From the NCBI GenBank assembly GCA_945614335.1, contig CALZAP010000016.1:1-12028 (forward strand): a stretch of DNA of 12,028 nucleotides, written 5' to 3'. The first letter of the stretch is position 1; each line of letters starts with the position of its first letter. The notes below the pieces were generated by a model. That model ran no database searches. It was not told where the DNA came from and saw only the letters and a list, made by a program, of their open reading frames with translations. A program made the translations under genes and the position numbers. Source of the stretch: an uncultured Prevotella sp. (lineage in GTDB: Bacteria > Bacteroidota > Bacteroidia > Bacteroidales > Bacteroidaceae). Positions 1-6,462 of the stretch are shown piece by piece.

Positions 1-2
1 TG

Positions 3-593
3 GCTTCACACTCATCTACATACGTGATAGCCGCAGCCGTATTGGCTTTTCTCGTGCCCGAAGCATTCGGATGGGTAAGGGGAGACGTTTCGAGCGTCAT
101 ACTTGGAGTGATAATGCTGACAATGGGTCTGACTCTCTCGGCAGATGACTTCCGCATATTGTTCAGTCGTCCGTGGGACATCTTTATAGGTGCGTGCGCA
201 CAGTTTACGCTGATGCCGCTCATTGCCTATACGCTCACGGTGGTGTTCGGACTCAATCCCTACCTCTCTATAGGCATCATCCTTGTGGGATGTTGCCCGG
301 GAGGCGTGTCGAGCAATATCATGTCATATCTGTGCAAGGGCGATGTGGCATTCTCGGTGGGTATGACCACTGCATCCACCATTCTTGCCCCGTTTATGAC
401 TCCATTACTTGTGTGGTGGCTTGCCGACACACGTATTGAGGTGGATACACTCGGAATGTTCCGCGGCATACTGCTCATAACGATTTTGCCGGTGACTGTC
501 GGTTTCCTTGTTAACCGCTATGCCGGCAAACAACATTGCTCTGGTACCATTCTCGCTGGAATATATGTGAAATACGACGAACGTAAGAGATGA
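3..593 (+). CDS. BASS-family (bile acid:sodium symporter) transporter, 5'-partial and probably internally deleted
   Basis: The frame is open to the left edge, so the true start lies outside; the GTG at 24 is not needed as a start. BASS proteins are inner-membrane, usually sodium-coupled carriers of organic anions. Numbered from position 24, the hallmarks are MLTMGLTLSADDF (31-43) and CCPGGVSSNIMSYLCKGD (90-107), followed by SVGMTTASTILAPFMTPLL. After LPVTVGFLVNRYAGK (155-169) the sequence jumps to SGTILAGIYVK (173-183) and stops about 20 residues after the jump. That ending resembles the normal BASS C-terminus (WHxISGxxLAG). The visible product is 197 codons, whereas the family is usually about 300-330. 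The missing middle should include the second core helix bundle with the E-x-x-x-Q sodium-site motif. I infer an in-frame deletion at about 528-537, so the product is probably non-functional. An assembly collapse is the alternative. Family assignment is firm; the deletion is likely. Confidence 0.8.
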   Translation, partial: ASHSSTYVIAAAVLAFLVPEAFGWVRGDVSSVILGVIMLTMGLTLSADDFRILFSRPWDIFIGACAQFTLMPLIAYTLTVVFGLNPYLSIGIILVGCCPGGVSSNIMSYLCKGDVAFSVGMTTASTILAPFMTPLLVWWLADTRIEVDTLGMFRGILLITILPVTVGFLVNRYAGKQHCSGTILAGIYVKYDERKR

Positions 594-666
594 AATAGTA
601 AAAGAAACAGGGTTGCTTACACATGACAGTGAACTGACTTTGTGAACTTTCGCGAGGAAGGGTGTT

Positions 667-880
667 CGCCCTGAAAGGGCAAAAGCGCATAGCCCAGGGC
701 AGAGCGAAGCGACACCCTGGGTCAGGGTCAAGCCATCCAACGCAATACGCCCTGAAAGGGCAAAAGCATTAGAATACAGGGCATTATGACGCTTTTGCCC
801 TTTCAGGGCGTTGATATGATTTGTGACACTACACACCCAGGGTGTTGCCCCGGGCTATGAGCTGTTGCCCCTTCGGGGCG
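667..880. repeat. Nested inverted block of REP-like palindromic repeats (A-B-B'-A')
   Basis: One repeat family occurs four times. Copy A (667-722, plus) begins CGCCCTGAAAGGGCAAAAGC and continues through AGCCCAGGGC to ACACCCTGGGT. Copies B (748-767, plus) and B' (791-810, minus) are exact 20-nt matches to the start of A. Copy A' (835-880, minus) is a diverged full copy lacking 10 nt (GAGCGAAGCG) found in A. Each copy carries small internal palindromes, such as GCCCCTTCGGGGC at 867-879 and CCCAGGG/CCCTGGG at 693-721. A and A' face each other around B and B', giving a two-level stem. This resembles extragenic palindromes mobilised by IS200-like RAYT transposases; that link is inference, and no transposase is present. 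Confidence 0.75.
748..810. repeat. Perfect 20-bp inverted repeat at the centre of the REP-like block
   Basis: Arms 748-767 and 791-810 are exact reverse complements around a 23-nt loop. RNA from either strand would form a strong stem. It could stop or protect transcripts leaving the transporter gene that ends at 593, but neither side has a T-run, so a classic intrinsic terminator is not supported. Confidence 0.8.
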
Positions 881-929
881 TGCAGAAACGCTCATTCAAG
901 TTGCAAAATTAAAGCGAAAAATTGAGTAA

Positions 930-1046
930 TATGATGAAAAGTTTGCAAAGGTAAAGGAACTTCTGCCGCAAACGGTTCTTCATGAACTGCCGGAGGGCGT
1001 GAAGGATTTCGGGCAGTGGTGGAAAAGCAAAAAGTCGGGTTTATAA
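930..1046 (+). pseudogene. 38-codon 3' coding remnant of unknown origin
   Basis: A short frame opens after a stop at 927-929 and ends at TAA 1044-1046. It has no credible start codon. The translation contains ELLPQTVLHELPEGV and then DFGQWWKSKKSGL, a plausible protein C-terminus. Its base composition is richer in G and C than the AT-rich flanks. A strong hairpin (1054-1085) begins 7 nt after the stop, as expected for a real gene end. I do not recognise the family. It is too short to exclude a chance open frame, and it cannot be tied to the upstream transporter. Confidence 0.35.
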
Positions 1047-1135
1047 AAAAGTTAAATGCCTCGCGCTTCTCAGCGCGAGGCATTTCTCAATAGGTATTAG
1101 CCTTCTAAGGTAAAAAGATTGTATTCAGGATAACG
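1045..1135 (-). ncRNA. Candidate small RNA of about 90 nt
   Basis: A promoter with good Bacteroidetes boxes (1140-1171, minus) would start RNA at about 1133-1136. About 50 nt later comes a perfect 14-bp hairpin with a GAGA loop (1085-1054), followed on the minus strand by AACTTTTTTATAA, an intrinsic terminator. There is no useful open frame between them; the only ATG lies in the hairpin. The unit is therefore promoter, short body, terminator, as in a trans-acting small RNA. I do not recognise an Rfam family. The alternative is that the hairpin merely ends plus-strand transcription and the promoter boxes are fortuitous. Confidence 0.4.
1054..1085 (-). terminator. Strong intrinsic terminator hairpin, possibly bidirectional
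   Basis: The arms AAATGCCTCGCGCT (1054-1067) and AGCGCGAGGCATTT (1072-1085) are perfect complements, 14 bp, with a 4-nt loop that reads GAGA (GNRA type) on the minus strand. The minus-strand flank has a T-run (1045-1050); the plus flank has only TTT. It best terminates minus-strand RNA, either the candidate small RNA or ATP operon read-through. It also sits just after the plus-strand remnant ending at 1046. Confidence 0.75.
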
Positions 1136-1139
1136 TGTG

Positions 1140-1171
1140 CAAAGGTACGGAGAAAAATCCGTATTTGCAAA
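1140..1171 (-). promoter_or_regulatory. Bacteroidetes-type promoter for the candidate small RNA
   Basis: On the minus strand a TTTG box (1171-1168) lies 20 nt before TACCTTTG (1147-1140), matching the Bacteroidetes -33/-7 pattern. The region is also an imperfect inverted repeat, with TGCAAA and TACGGA arms and a 2-nt bulge around 1151-1157. No protein gene lies downstream on this strand within the window. Confidence 0.55.
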
Positions 1172-1178
1172 CTTTTTT

Positions 1179-1196
1179 ATATGTTATATAACATAT
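1179..1196. promoter_or_regulatory. Perfect 18-bp palindrome ATATGTTATATAACATAT, possible operator
   Basis: The sequence equals its own reverse complement over 18 nt. Its edge is 8 nt upstream of the -33 box of the minus-strand promoter at 1140-1171, the usual place for a dimeric regulator. AT-rich palindromes can arise by chance in such DNA, so a regulatory role is inference. Confidence 0.35.
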
Positions 1197-1280
1197 TATG
1201 GTGTTTTGGGGCTTTTTCTGAACCAATTATTTAGTTTTTTAAATATTTACGCATAGTTTTTTATATTTTCTTATAAAAAA

Positions 1281-1323
1281 AGGTGTACAATCGTTTGCAT
1301 AACATGCAACAGATTGTACACCT
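1281..1323 (-). terminator. Intrinsic terminator of the ATP synthase operon
   Basis: A perfect 12-bp stem (AGGTGTACAATC 1281-1292 with GATTGTACACCT 1312-1323) encloses a second 6-bp stem (TTGCAT/ATGCAA) capped by 3 nt. On the minus strand it is followed by a run of seven T's (1281-1275). It begins 36 nt after the atpG stop and so ends the nine-gene transcript. Confidence 0.85.
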
Positions 1324-1359
1324 GATATTATAAGATATTTAGTGAAAAACACTAAGTCA

Positions 1360-2331
1360 TCAGTTGTTGACACTTCCTCCAACGATGTCAAGAAGCTCGT
1401 TGGTAATGGCCTGCTGTCGGCTCTTGTTGTACTGGAGATTCAGTCCGCGCAAGAGTTCATCCGCATTGTCGGTGGCCGTCTGCATGGCAACCATACGGGC
1501 GGCATGCTCGCTGGCAATACTGTCGAGCAGTGCTGTGTAAAGCATCAGATGCGCCATTTTTGGAATAAGTGCGCTTAGCACAGTCTGCATGTCAGGCTCG
1601 ACAATGAAGTTGCTGTTGAGCGGCTTTCCGTCAAGTTCGCCCCGCTGCTCTCCACGCTCGGCATCACGCTTACGCAAGTATTCCTGTGCGTCTTTGGTGG
1701 TTACCGTTGACTTCAGGTCGCGGTCGTGGTCACGGGTAAGCTCGTCTGTAATGTCAATTGGCAGGAAGACCTTACGGGTGAGTATCTGCGAGCCAGCGCT
1801 TTTGAAATGATGGTATATCATCTCCACGCGGTCGATTTTTCCATGCACGAATTGCTCGCCGAGTTCCCTTGCCAAGTCAATACACTGCTTAGCGTTTGGT
1901 TTCTCCGCCAAGGAATTGTAGTCCCCTGCAATCTGGAAGCCTAACTTTGCAGCCTTCTCAGCCACCTTTCGTCCCACTGGGTAGATGACGATGTTGTCCT
2001 TGCCCAACGATTCGTATTCAGCCGCCACATGCTGCATCATCTTGATGACGTTTGCGTTGAAGCCGCCACAGAGGCTGCTATTTGACGAATAGACCACCAA
2101 TGCCACACGTTTCACAGGACGCTCCTGGGTGAGAATGCTCGACGCATCGGCCTCGGAAGCCAGAAACGTTTTGAGTATCTGCTCCAACATGGTCTCGTAT
2201 GGCAACATGTTTTCTATCATCACCTGTGCATGGTGCAACTTCGACGACGCCACCATCTTCATCGCACTCGTAATCTTGCGGGTGCTGTTGACCGACTGGA
2301 TTCTCGTCTTTATCTCTTTCAGCGACGGCAT
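1360..2331 (-). CDS. atpG: ATP synthase F1 subunit gamma
   Basis: Gamma is the central rotor shaft linking the c-ring to the alpha3beta3 head on the cytoplasmic face. The N-terminal helix motif MPSLKEIKTRIQSVNSTRKI with SAMKMVASSKL (22-32) and the C-terminal ITNELLDIVGGS (309-320) are the two coiled-coil ends that insert into the head. At 323 residues it is longer than the usual roughly 290. The extra length is a charged stretch at about 195-240 (rich in D, E, K and R) before NSNFIVEPD, an insertion I associate with Bacteroidetes gamma subunits. It is the last gene of the operon, starting 6 nt after the atpA stop, with a terminator 36 nt beyond its own stop. Annotation is secure. Confidence 0.97.
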   Translation of the reverse strand: MPSLKEIKTRIQSVNSTRKITSAMKMVASSKLHHAQVMIENMLPYETMLEQILKTFLASEADASSILTQERPVKRVALVVYSSNSSLCGGFNANVIKMMQHVAAEYESLGKDNIVIYPVGRKVAEKAAKLGFQIAGDYNSLAEKPNAKQCIDLARELGEQFVHGKIDRVEMIYHHFKSAGSQILTRKVFLPIDITDELTRDHDRDLKSTVTTKDAQEYLRKRDAERGEQRGELDGKPLNSNFIVEPDMQTVLSALIPKMAHLMLYTALLDSIASEHAARMVAMQTATDNADELLRGLNLQYNKSRQQAITNELLDIVGGSVNN

Positions 2332-2337
2332 AGGCTA

Positions 2338-3924
2338 TCAGTTTTTATATTGTCCTGCAATGTCGGCCATGGTCTGCTCGATGACGCTTGTGACAGAGTC
2401 GTCAATCTTTCCAGATGCGAGTGTTGCAATAACATCCGGATGTGATGTGCGCAGCTTGTCGAGGAAGGAGTCCTGACACTGACGTACGCATTCCACTGGC
2501 ACGTCGTGCATCAATCCGTGAGTTCCACAATAAATGATGGCTATCTGCTCGCCTACAGGCATTGGGCTATACTGCGGCTGGATGAGCAACTGGTTGTTCT
2601 TGCGTCCGCGGTCGATGGTCATTGCCGTAACGGGATCCATGTCGCTGGAGAACTTCGAGAATGCCTCGAGCTCCCTATACTGCGCCATGTCGATTTTCAG
2701 CGTACCGGCCACTTTCTTCATACTCTTTATCTGAGCCGAGCCTCCCACACGAGACACTGAGATACCTACGTTGATGGCAGGACGGAATCCTTGGTTGAAG
2801 AGGTCGCTTTCGAGATATATCTGTCCGTCGGTGATGGAGATCACGTTTGTCGGGATATATGCCGAAACGTCGCCGGCCTGAGTCTCGATGATAGGCAAGG
2901 CAGTGAGCGAGCCACCACCCTTTACATGACCTTTCATGCACTCTGGCAGGTCGTTCATCTTCTCAGCCACTTCCTGCTGGTCGTTGATACGTGCTGCACG
3001 CTCGAGCAGACGGCTGTGGAGATAGAACACGTCGCCGGGATAAGCCTCACGTCCAGAAGGACGGCGAAGGATGAGCGACACCTCACGATAGGCCACAGCC
3101 TGTTTTGAGAGGTCGTCATACACCACGAGCGCGCTTTCTCCACGGTCGCGAAAATACTCGCCGATGGCGGCACCGGCAAATGGTGCGTAGTACTGCATGG
3201 CGGCTGGGTCGGCGGCAGTGGCAGACACCACGATGGTGTAAGGCATTGCACCGTGCTGCTTGAGGTTCTCAACGAGTGCAGCCACAGTAGAAGCCTTCTG
3301 TCCTATGGCCACATATATACAATAAACGGGCTTTCCAGCCTCATAGAAGCTCTTTTGGTTGATGATGGTGTCGACAGCGATGGCAGTCTTTCCAGTCTGG
3401 CGGTCGCCGATGATGAGCTCACGCTGTCCACGTCCGATAGGAATCATCGAGTCAACGCCTTTGAGTCCTGTCTGGAGAGGTTCCTTTACTGGCTGTCTAT
3501 AGATCACACCAGGAGCCTTTCTGTCGAGCGGCATCTCAAATGCTCCGGTAAGGTCGATGTCTCCCTTTCCGTCGATGGCCTGGCCAAGTGGGTTGATGAC
3601 ACGTCCGAGCATGTTGTCGTTGACGCGAATGGAAGCGATACGCTTTGTTCGCTTTACGACCATGCCTTCCTTAATGCCTTCCACCGAACCGAGAAGCACA
3701 CAACCAACGTTGTCTTCCTCCAGGTTCATGACGATGGCCATGGTGCCGTTCTCAAACTCGAGCAGTTCGTTGGCCTCGGCATTGTGCAGTCCATAGATAC
3801 GGGCCACACCGTCGCTCACTTCGAGCACGGTTCCGACCTCGTCAAACTGCTGTCCGCCGTTGATGCCCTGCAGTTGTTCGAGCAGCATTTGCGACACTTC
3901 GCTTGGTTTTATTTTGTCTGACAT
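2338..3924 (-). CDS. atpA: ATP synthase F1 subunit alpha
   Basis: Alpha forms the non-catalytic nucleotide sites of the F1 hexamer and supplies the arginine finger to the catalytic beta sites. Visible motifs in the 528 residues are Walker A GDRQTGKT (173-180), Walker B ALVVYDD (265-271), and the signature [14 protein letters not shown] (382-395). In that signature R392 corresponds to the E. coli alpha arginine finger (R376). Length is close to the usual 500-515 plus a short extension. It starts 19 nt after atpH, behind an A-rich leader (AAACAAAAAAAAC just before ATG) with no Shine-Dalgarno, typical of Bacteroidetes initiation. All key residues are present, so it should be functional. Confidence 0.98.
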   Translation of the reverse strand: MSDKIKPSEVSQMLLEQLQGINGGQQFDEVGTVLEVSDGVARIYGLHNAEANELLEFENGTMAIVMNLEEDNVGCVLLGSVEGIKEGMVVKRTKRIASIRVNDNMLGRVINPLGQAIDGKGDIDLTGAFEMPLDRKAPGVIYRQPVKEPLQTGLKGVDSMIPIGRGQRELIIGDRQTGKTAIAVDTIINQKSFYEAGKPVYCIYVAIGQKASTVAALVENLKQHGAMPYTIVVSATAADPAAMQYYAPFAGAAIGEYFRDRGESALVVYDDLSKQAVAYREVSLILRRPSGREAYPGDVFYLHSRLLERAARINDQQEVAEKMNDLPECMKGHVKGGGSLTALPIIETQAGDVSAYIPTNVISITDGQIYLESDLFNQGFRPAINVGISVSRVGGSAQIKSMKKVAGTLKIDMAQYRELEAFSKFSSDMDPVTAMTIDRGRKNNQLLIQPQYSPMPVGEQIAIIYCGTHGLMHDVPVECVRQCQDSFLDKLRTSHPDVIATLASGKIDDSVTSVIEQTMADIAGQYKN

Positions 3925-3943
3925 GTTTTTTTTGTTTAATTAA

Positions 3944-4480
3944 TTACTTTCTCAACTGGTGGAGCACGTTTCTGAGTTGGCTCTGCACGCTGGCGTCGAG
4001 CCTGTACGTGTCATATTCGAGAATAAAGCCTCCAATGATATCAGGGTTGACTTCTGTCTCGAACTCCACCGTTCCCTTGGTTTTGTTTTCAACCATCTGC
4101 CGCATTTTCTTTTCCGTTTCCGGCGAAACAGCGACAGCGGTTGTGAGCTTTCCTCGGATGATGTTCTTCTGTTTTCGATAAAGCGTGACATACGAGTTTG
4201 CCATAAACTGCACAAAGCTTTCCCTGTCCTCCTTCAGTACGAGCATGAGGAATTTCTCAGTAAGCTCTACAACGTTGTTGCCGCAAGCAGTAGTGAGCAA
4301 TCCCTTTTTCTTGTCCTTGGAGAGCATGGGGTTGTCGATGGCGTGTCTAAGCTGTGGTACATCCGCGAAGCTCTTGGCCAGTGTCGTCATGTCTTGACAT
4401 ACCTGGTCTTCCATGTTCGCAGCGGTAGCCGCCTTGAGCAGCGCACGAGCGTATCTGACTGATATTACTCCAATGTCCAT
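3944..4480 (-). CDS. atpH: ATP synthase F1 subunit delta
   Basis: Delta joins the top of F1 to the b-subunit stalk as part of the stator. The product is 178 residues, normal for the family. It shows the N-terminal RYARALL (9-15) and the C-terminal family signature PDIIGGFILEYD (146-157) with LDASVQSQLRNV (161-172). It starts 6 nt after the atpF stop, so the two stator genes are probably translated together. Delta sequences diverge widely, but both end motifs and the operon position make this secure. Confidence 0.95.
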   Translation of the reverse strand: MDIGVISVRYARALLKAATAANMEDQVCQDMTTLAKSFADVPQLRHAIDNPMLSKDKKKGLLTTACGNNVVELTEKFLMLVLKEDRESFVQFMANSYVTLYRKQKNIIRGKLTTAVAVSPETEKKMRQMVENKTKGTVEFETEVNPDIIGGFILEYDTYRLDASVQSQLRNVLHQLRK

Positions 4481-4486
4481 GTCACA

Positions 4487-5002
4487 TTATTTTTTATCTT
4501 CTACAGCAACCTCATCCAACAGTCTGTCAATAGTCTCCATCTGCCTGTCGGCTGCAGAAAGTTCCTTTCTTAGAATCTTCTCAGCCACCTTGACGGAGAG
4601 CTCCGCCACTTGTGCCCTTATCTCAGAGATGGCAGCGGCCTTTTCCTGTGCGATGTCGGCCTTTGCCTCCTCTATGAGCCTTGTGGCCTCATGGCGTGCC
4701 TGTTCTTGGGCCTTGGCTACTATTGCCTCGCGTGTGTCGGCGGCCTCTTTTAGTATCTGGGCCTGCTTTTGACGCGCTTCCTGCAACATTGCCTCTCCCT
4801 CCTTCTGAATGTTCTCGAGCCTTGCTGTAGCCTCGTGTGCTTTTCTCAGGCTTTCGTCGATGTACTGCTTACGGTTGTCTACCATATTGACAATGGCGGG
4901 GAAACCGAATTTTGCCAGTACTCCGAAGACCACGAGAAAGGCTATGAGCATCCAAAAGAGGAGTCCCAAGTCAGGGGTCAATATAGATGGCAAATTTTCC
5001 AT
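4487..5002 (-). CDS. atpF: ATP synthase Fo subunit b
   Basis: Subunit b is the peripheral stalk that holds F1 stationary against the a subunit. One N-terminal membrane helix (about 12-33, LGLLFWMLIAFLVVFGVLA) is followed by VDNRKQYIDESL. A long charged helix rich in A, E, K, Q and R then runs from about 45 to 150, the dimerisation coiled coil. It ends with IDRLLDEV. Length of 171 is typical. A single b gene implies a homodimeric stalk, unlike the b/b' pairs of photosynthetic bacteria. It follows atpE after a 57-nt spacer that holds a five-copy 8-bp repeat. Confidence 0.95.
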   Translation of the reverse strand: MENLPSILTPDLGLLFWMLIAFLVVFGVLAKFGFPAIVNMVDNRKQYIDESLRKAHEATARLENIQKEGEAMLQEARQKQAQILKEAADTREAIVAKAQEQARHEATRLIEEAKADIAQEKAAAISEIRAQVAELSVKVAEKILRKELSAADRQMETIDRLLDEVAVEDKK

Positions 5003-5020
5003 TCGATGATGTTTTTTGAT

Positions 5021-5060
5021 GTCAACTCGTCAACTTGTCAACTCGTCAACTCGTCAACTT
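5021..5060. repeat. Five tandem copies of an 8-bp unit (GTCAACTY) between atpE and atpF
   Basis: The units start at 5021, 5029, 5037, 5045 and 5053 and read GTCAACTC or GTCAACTT with no other change. The array begins 18 nt beyond the atpF start and abuts the atpE stop. On the mRNA it reads as GAGTTGAC or AAGTTGAC repeats. It is non-coding, so copy-number change would alter only spacer length. Confidence 0.9.
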
Positions 5061-5302
5061 TACTTAATAAGGAACGCGCAGGCTGCGATGGCGAAAAGGG
5101 CGCAACCCTCAACGAAGGCAGATGTCAGAATCATGTTTGTCTGAATCTTACTTGTTGCCTCTGGCTGACGTGCGATGGCATCCATAGCGCTACCGCCAAT
5201 CTTACCAATACCTAAACCTGCACCAATTGTTGCAATACCTGCTCCGAGACCGCAGCCCAGCTGTGCCAGACCTTCAGCAGCCAAAAGTGTTGAAATAATC
5301 AT
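5060..5302 (-). CDS. atpE: ATP synthase Fo subunit c, proton type
   Basis: Subunit c forms the rotor ring in the inner membrane, each copy carrying one ion. The 80 residues form two membrane helices joined by the polar loop ARQPEA (44-49). The ion-binding carboxylate is E65 in SAFVEGCALF. The numbering aligns with the sodium-type Ilyobacter c subunit through RQPEA, but the sodium ligands are absent: position 32 is I rather than Q, and 66 is G rather than S. I infer proton coupling. Repeat-rich spacers lie on both sides of this gene, unlike the other, mostly short, junctions of the operon. That is notable because c is needed in the highest copy number. Confidence 0.96.
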   Translation of the reverse strand: MIISTLLAAEGLAQLGCGLGAGIATIGAGLGIGKIGGSAMDAIARQPEATSKIQTNMILTSAFVEGCALFAIAACAFLIK

Positions 5303-5315
5303 AATTTTATAAGTT

Positions 5316-5395
5316 TTAATTTGTTATTGTTAATTCTTAATTTTTAATTTTTAATTTTTAATTCTTTAATCTTTTAATTTTTTAATTTCTTATTA
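5316..5395. repeat. AT-only degenerate tandem repeat (TTAATTTT-like) in the atpB-atpE spacer
   Basis: The 98-nt spacer between atpB and atpE is almost entirely repeats of TAATTTTT-like units with a period of about 7-8. On the mRNA this reads as AATTAAAA repeats, unstructured and A-rich just ahead of the atpE start. Such leaders favour initiation in Bacteroidetes, so it may raise c-subunit output. That role is inference. Confidence 0.7.
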
Positions 5396-5400
5396 AAGAA

Positions 5401-6450
5401 TCAATGGTGCTCCTTATGTGCCAGTCCGATGAACACTGCACTAAGCATAGTGAACACATAAGCCTGGACGAAAGCCACAAGAAGTTCCAGACAGTTCATG
5501 AACAGAAGCATGACAGCACTGAAAAGATTCAGACCGATGCCAAAGCCCACACCCATTGACCAACCGAGGAAGATGACACAGGTGAAGCTGAGCATCACCG
5601 CGTGACCAGCCATCATGTTGGCGAAAAGACGAATCATCAGTGCAAACGGCTTGGTAAAGACGCCGAAGAACTCGATGACCGGCATTACCGGCACTGGATA
5701 TGCCTTCAGGAAAAGAGGCACCTCCGGCCAGAATATTTCCTTCCAGTACTCTTTGTTGCCGAAGAGGTTGATGGCCAACATCGTGCAAAGAGCAAGGAAC
5801 AGGGTTACATTGATGTTACCCGTCACATTTGAACCACCGGGGAACACGGGGATGAGCCCTATGAGGTTGGTGGTGAGGATGAAGAAGAACACGGTGAGCA
5901 GGTACGGCGCGTACTGCTTGTAGTGCTTCTCGCCCACTGACGGACGGATAAGGTCGTCGTGGATATACATCACGAGCATCTCCACAGCTCCGACGAATCC
6001 CCGCGGTGCATCGCTCTTCTCGTCGCGCTTCTTATACCAGCGCGAGCATGAGAGGAACACGGTCAGCAACACTGCCACAACAATCCATATCTGAGCCACG
6101 GCCTTGGTGATGCTGAGGTCGAGGGGACGCTCAGTGGTGCCGTCAGCCATACGCTCATAGATTTTTCCATGGTGTGCCGGGTCGAAGAAATAATTCGCCG
6201 GCAGCGTGTGGGCAGTGCAGAAAGTCCACTCTCCCGTCTCGCCGCTACGGACGATGATGGGCAGAGGGATGCTGAGGTGCTTTCCCTCATAGGAGGCGAT
6301 GTGCCACTCGTAGGAATCGGACAGGTGCTCAAGGACTATTTCGGGTATGTCCAGCGCCTCGCCTTCCTTTGCTGTCTCATTGGCAAGGGACTTTACCGGG
6401 AACAATGCCACGGCGAGCATCAATATTATTGTCCTTATTCGTTTCATCAT
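5401..6450 (-). CDS. atpB: ATP synthase Fo subunit a, with cleavable-type N-terminus
   Basis: Subunit a forms the two proton half-channels next to the c-ring. In 349 residues the N-terminus is a probable signal peptide (basic MMKRIR, hydrophobic core 8-18, likely cleavage after SLA at 23). A roughly 90-residue predicted periplasmic domain follows, then membrane segments from about 118 onward. The essential arginine is R274 in PFALMIRLFANMMAGH. Q329 in AFVQAYVFTMLSAVF matches E. coli Q252. The long N-terminal extension makes it larger than the usual roughly 240-270 and is known in Bacteroidetes a subunits. It starts 12 nt after the AtpI-like gene. ATG codons at 6450 and 6447 are both possible starts. 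Confidence 0.96.
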   Translation of the reverse strand: MMKRIRTIILMLAVALFPVKSLANETAKEGEALDIPEIVLEHLSDSYEWHIASYEGKHLSIPLPIIVRSGETGEWTFCTAHTLPANYFFDPAHHGKIYERMADGTTERPLDLSITKAVAQIWIVVAVLLTVFLSCSRWYKKRDEKSDAPRGFVGAVEMLVMYIHDDLIRPSVGEKHYKQYAPYLLTVFFFILTTNLIGLIPVFPGGSNVTGNINVTLFLALCTMLAINLFGNKEYWKEIFWPEVPLFLKAYPVPVMPVIEFFGVFTKPFALMIRLFANMMAGHAVMLSFTCVIFLGWSMGVGFGIGLNLFSAVMLLFMNCLELLVAFVQAYVFTMLSAVFIGLAHKEHH

Positions 6451-6462
6451 AATCGAAGAGAT

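Noticed and set aside
405..836. Minus-strand open frame (143 codons) through the repeat block
   Set aside because: It reads through REP-like repeats and antisense to the transporter; the repeated FALSGR peptide is a by-product of the DNA repeats.
660..890. CRISPR array in the repeat block
   Set aside because: Repeats are inverted rather than direct, spacing is irregular, and there are no uniform spacers or cas genes.
904..953. Two minus-strand -7-like boxes (TAATTTTG at 911-904 and TACCTTTG at 953-946)
   Set aside because: Neither has a TTTG box at 19-20 nt, and no gene or terminator follows in a convincing arrangement.
3253..3921. Plus-strand open frame (222 codons) opposite atpA
   Set aside because: Antisense shadow of alpha, with no recognisable domain or start signal.
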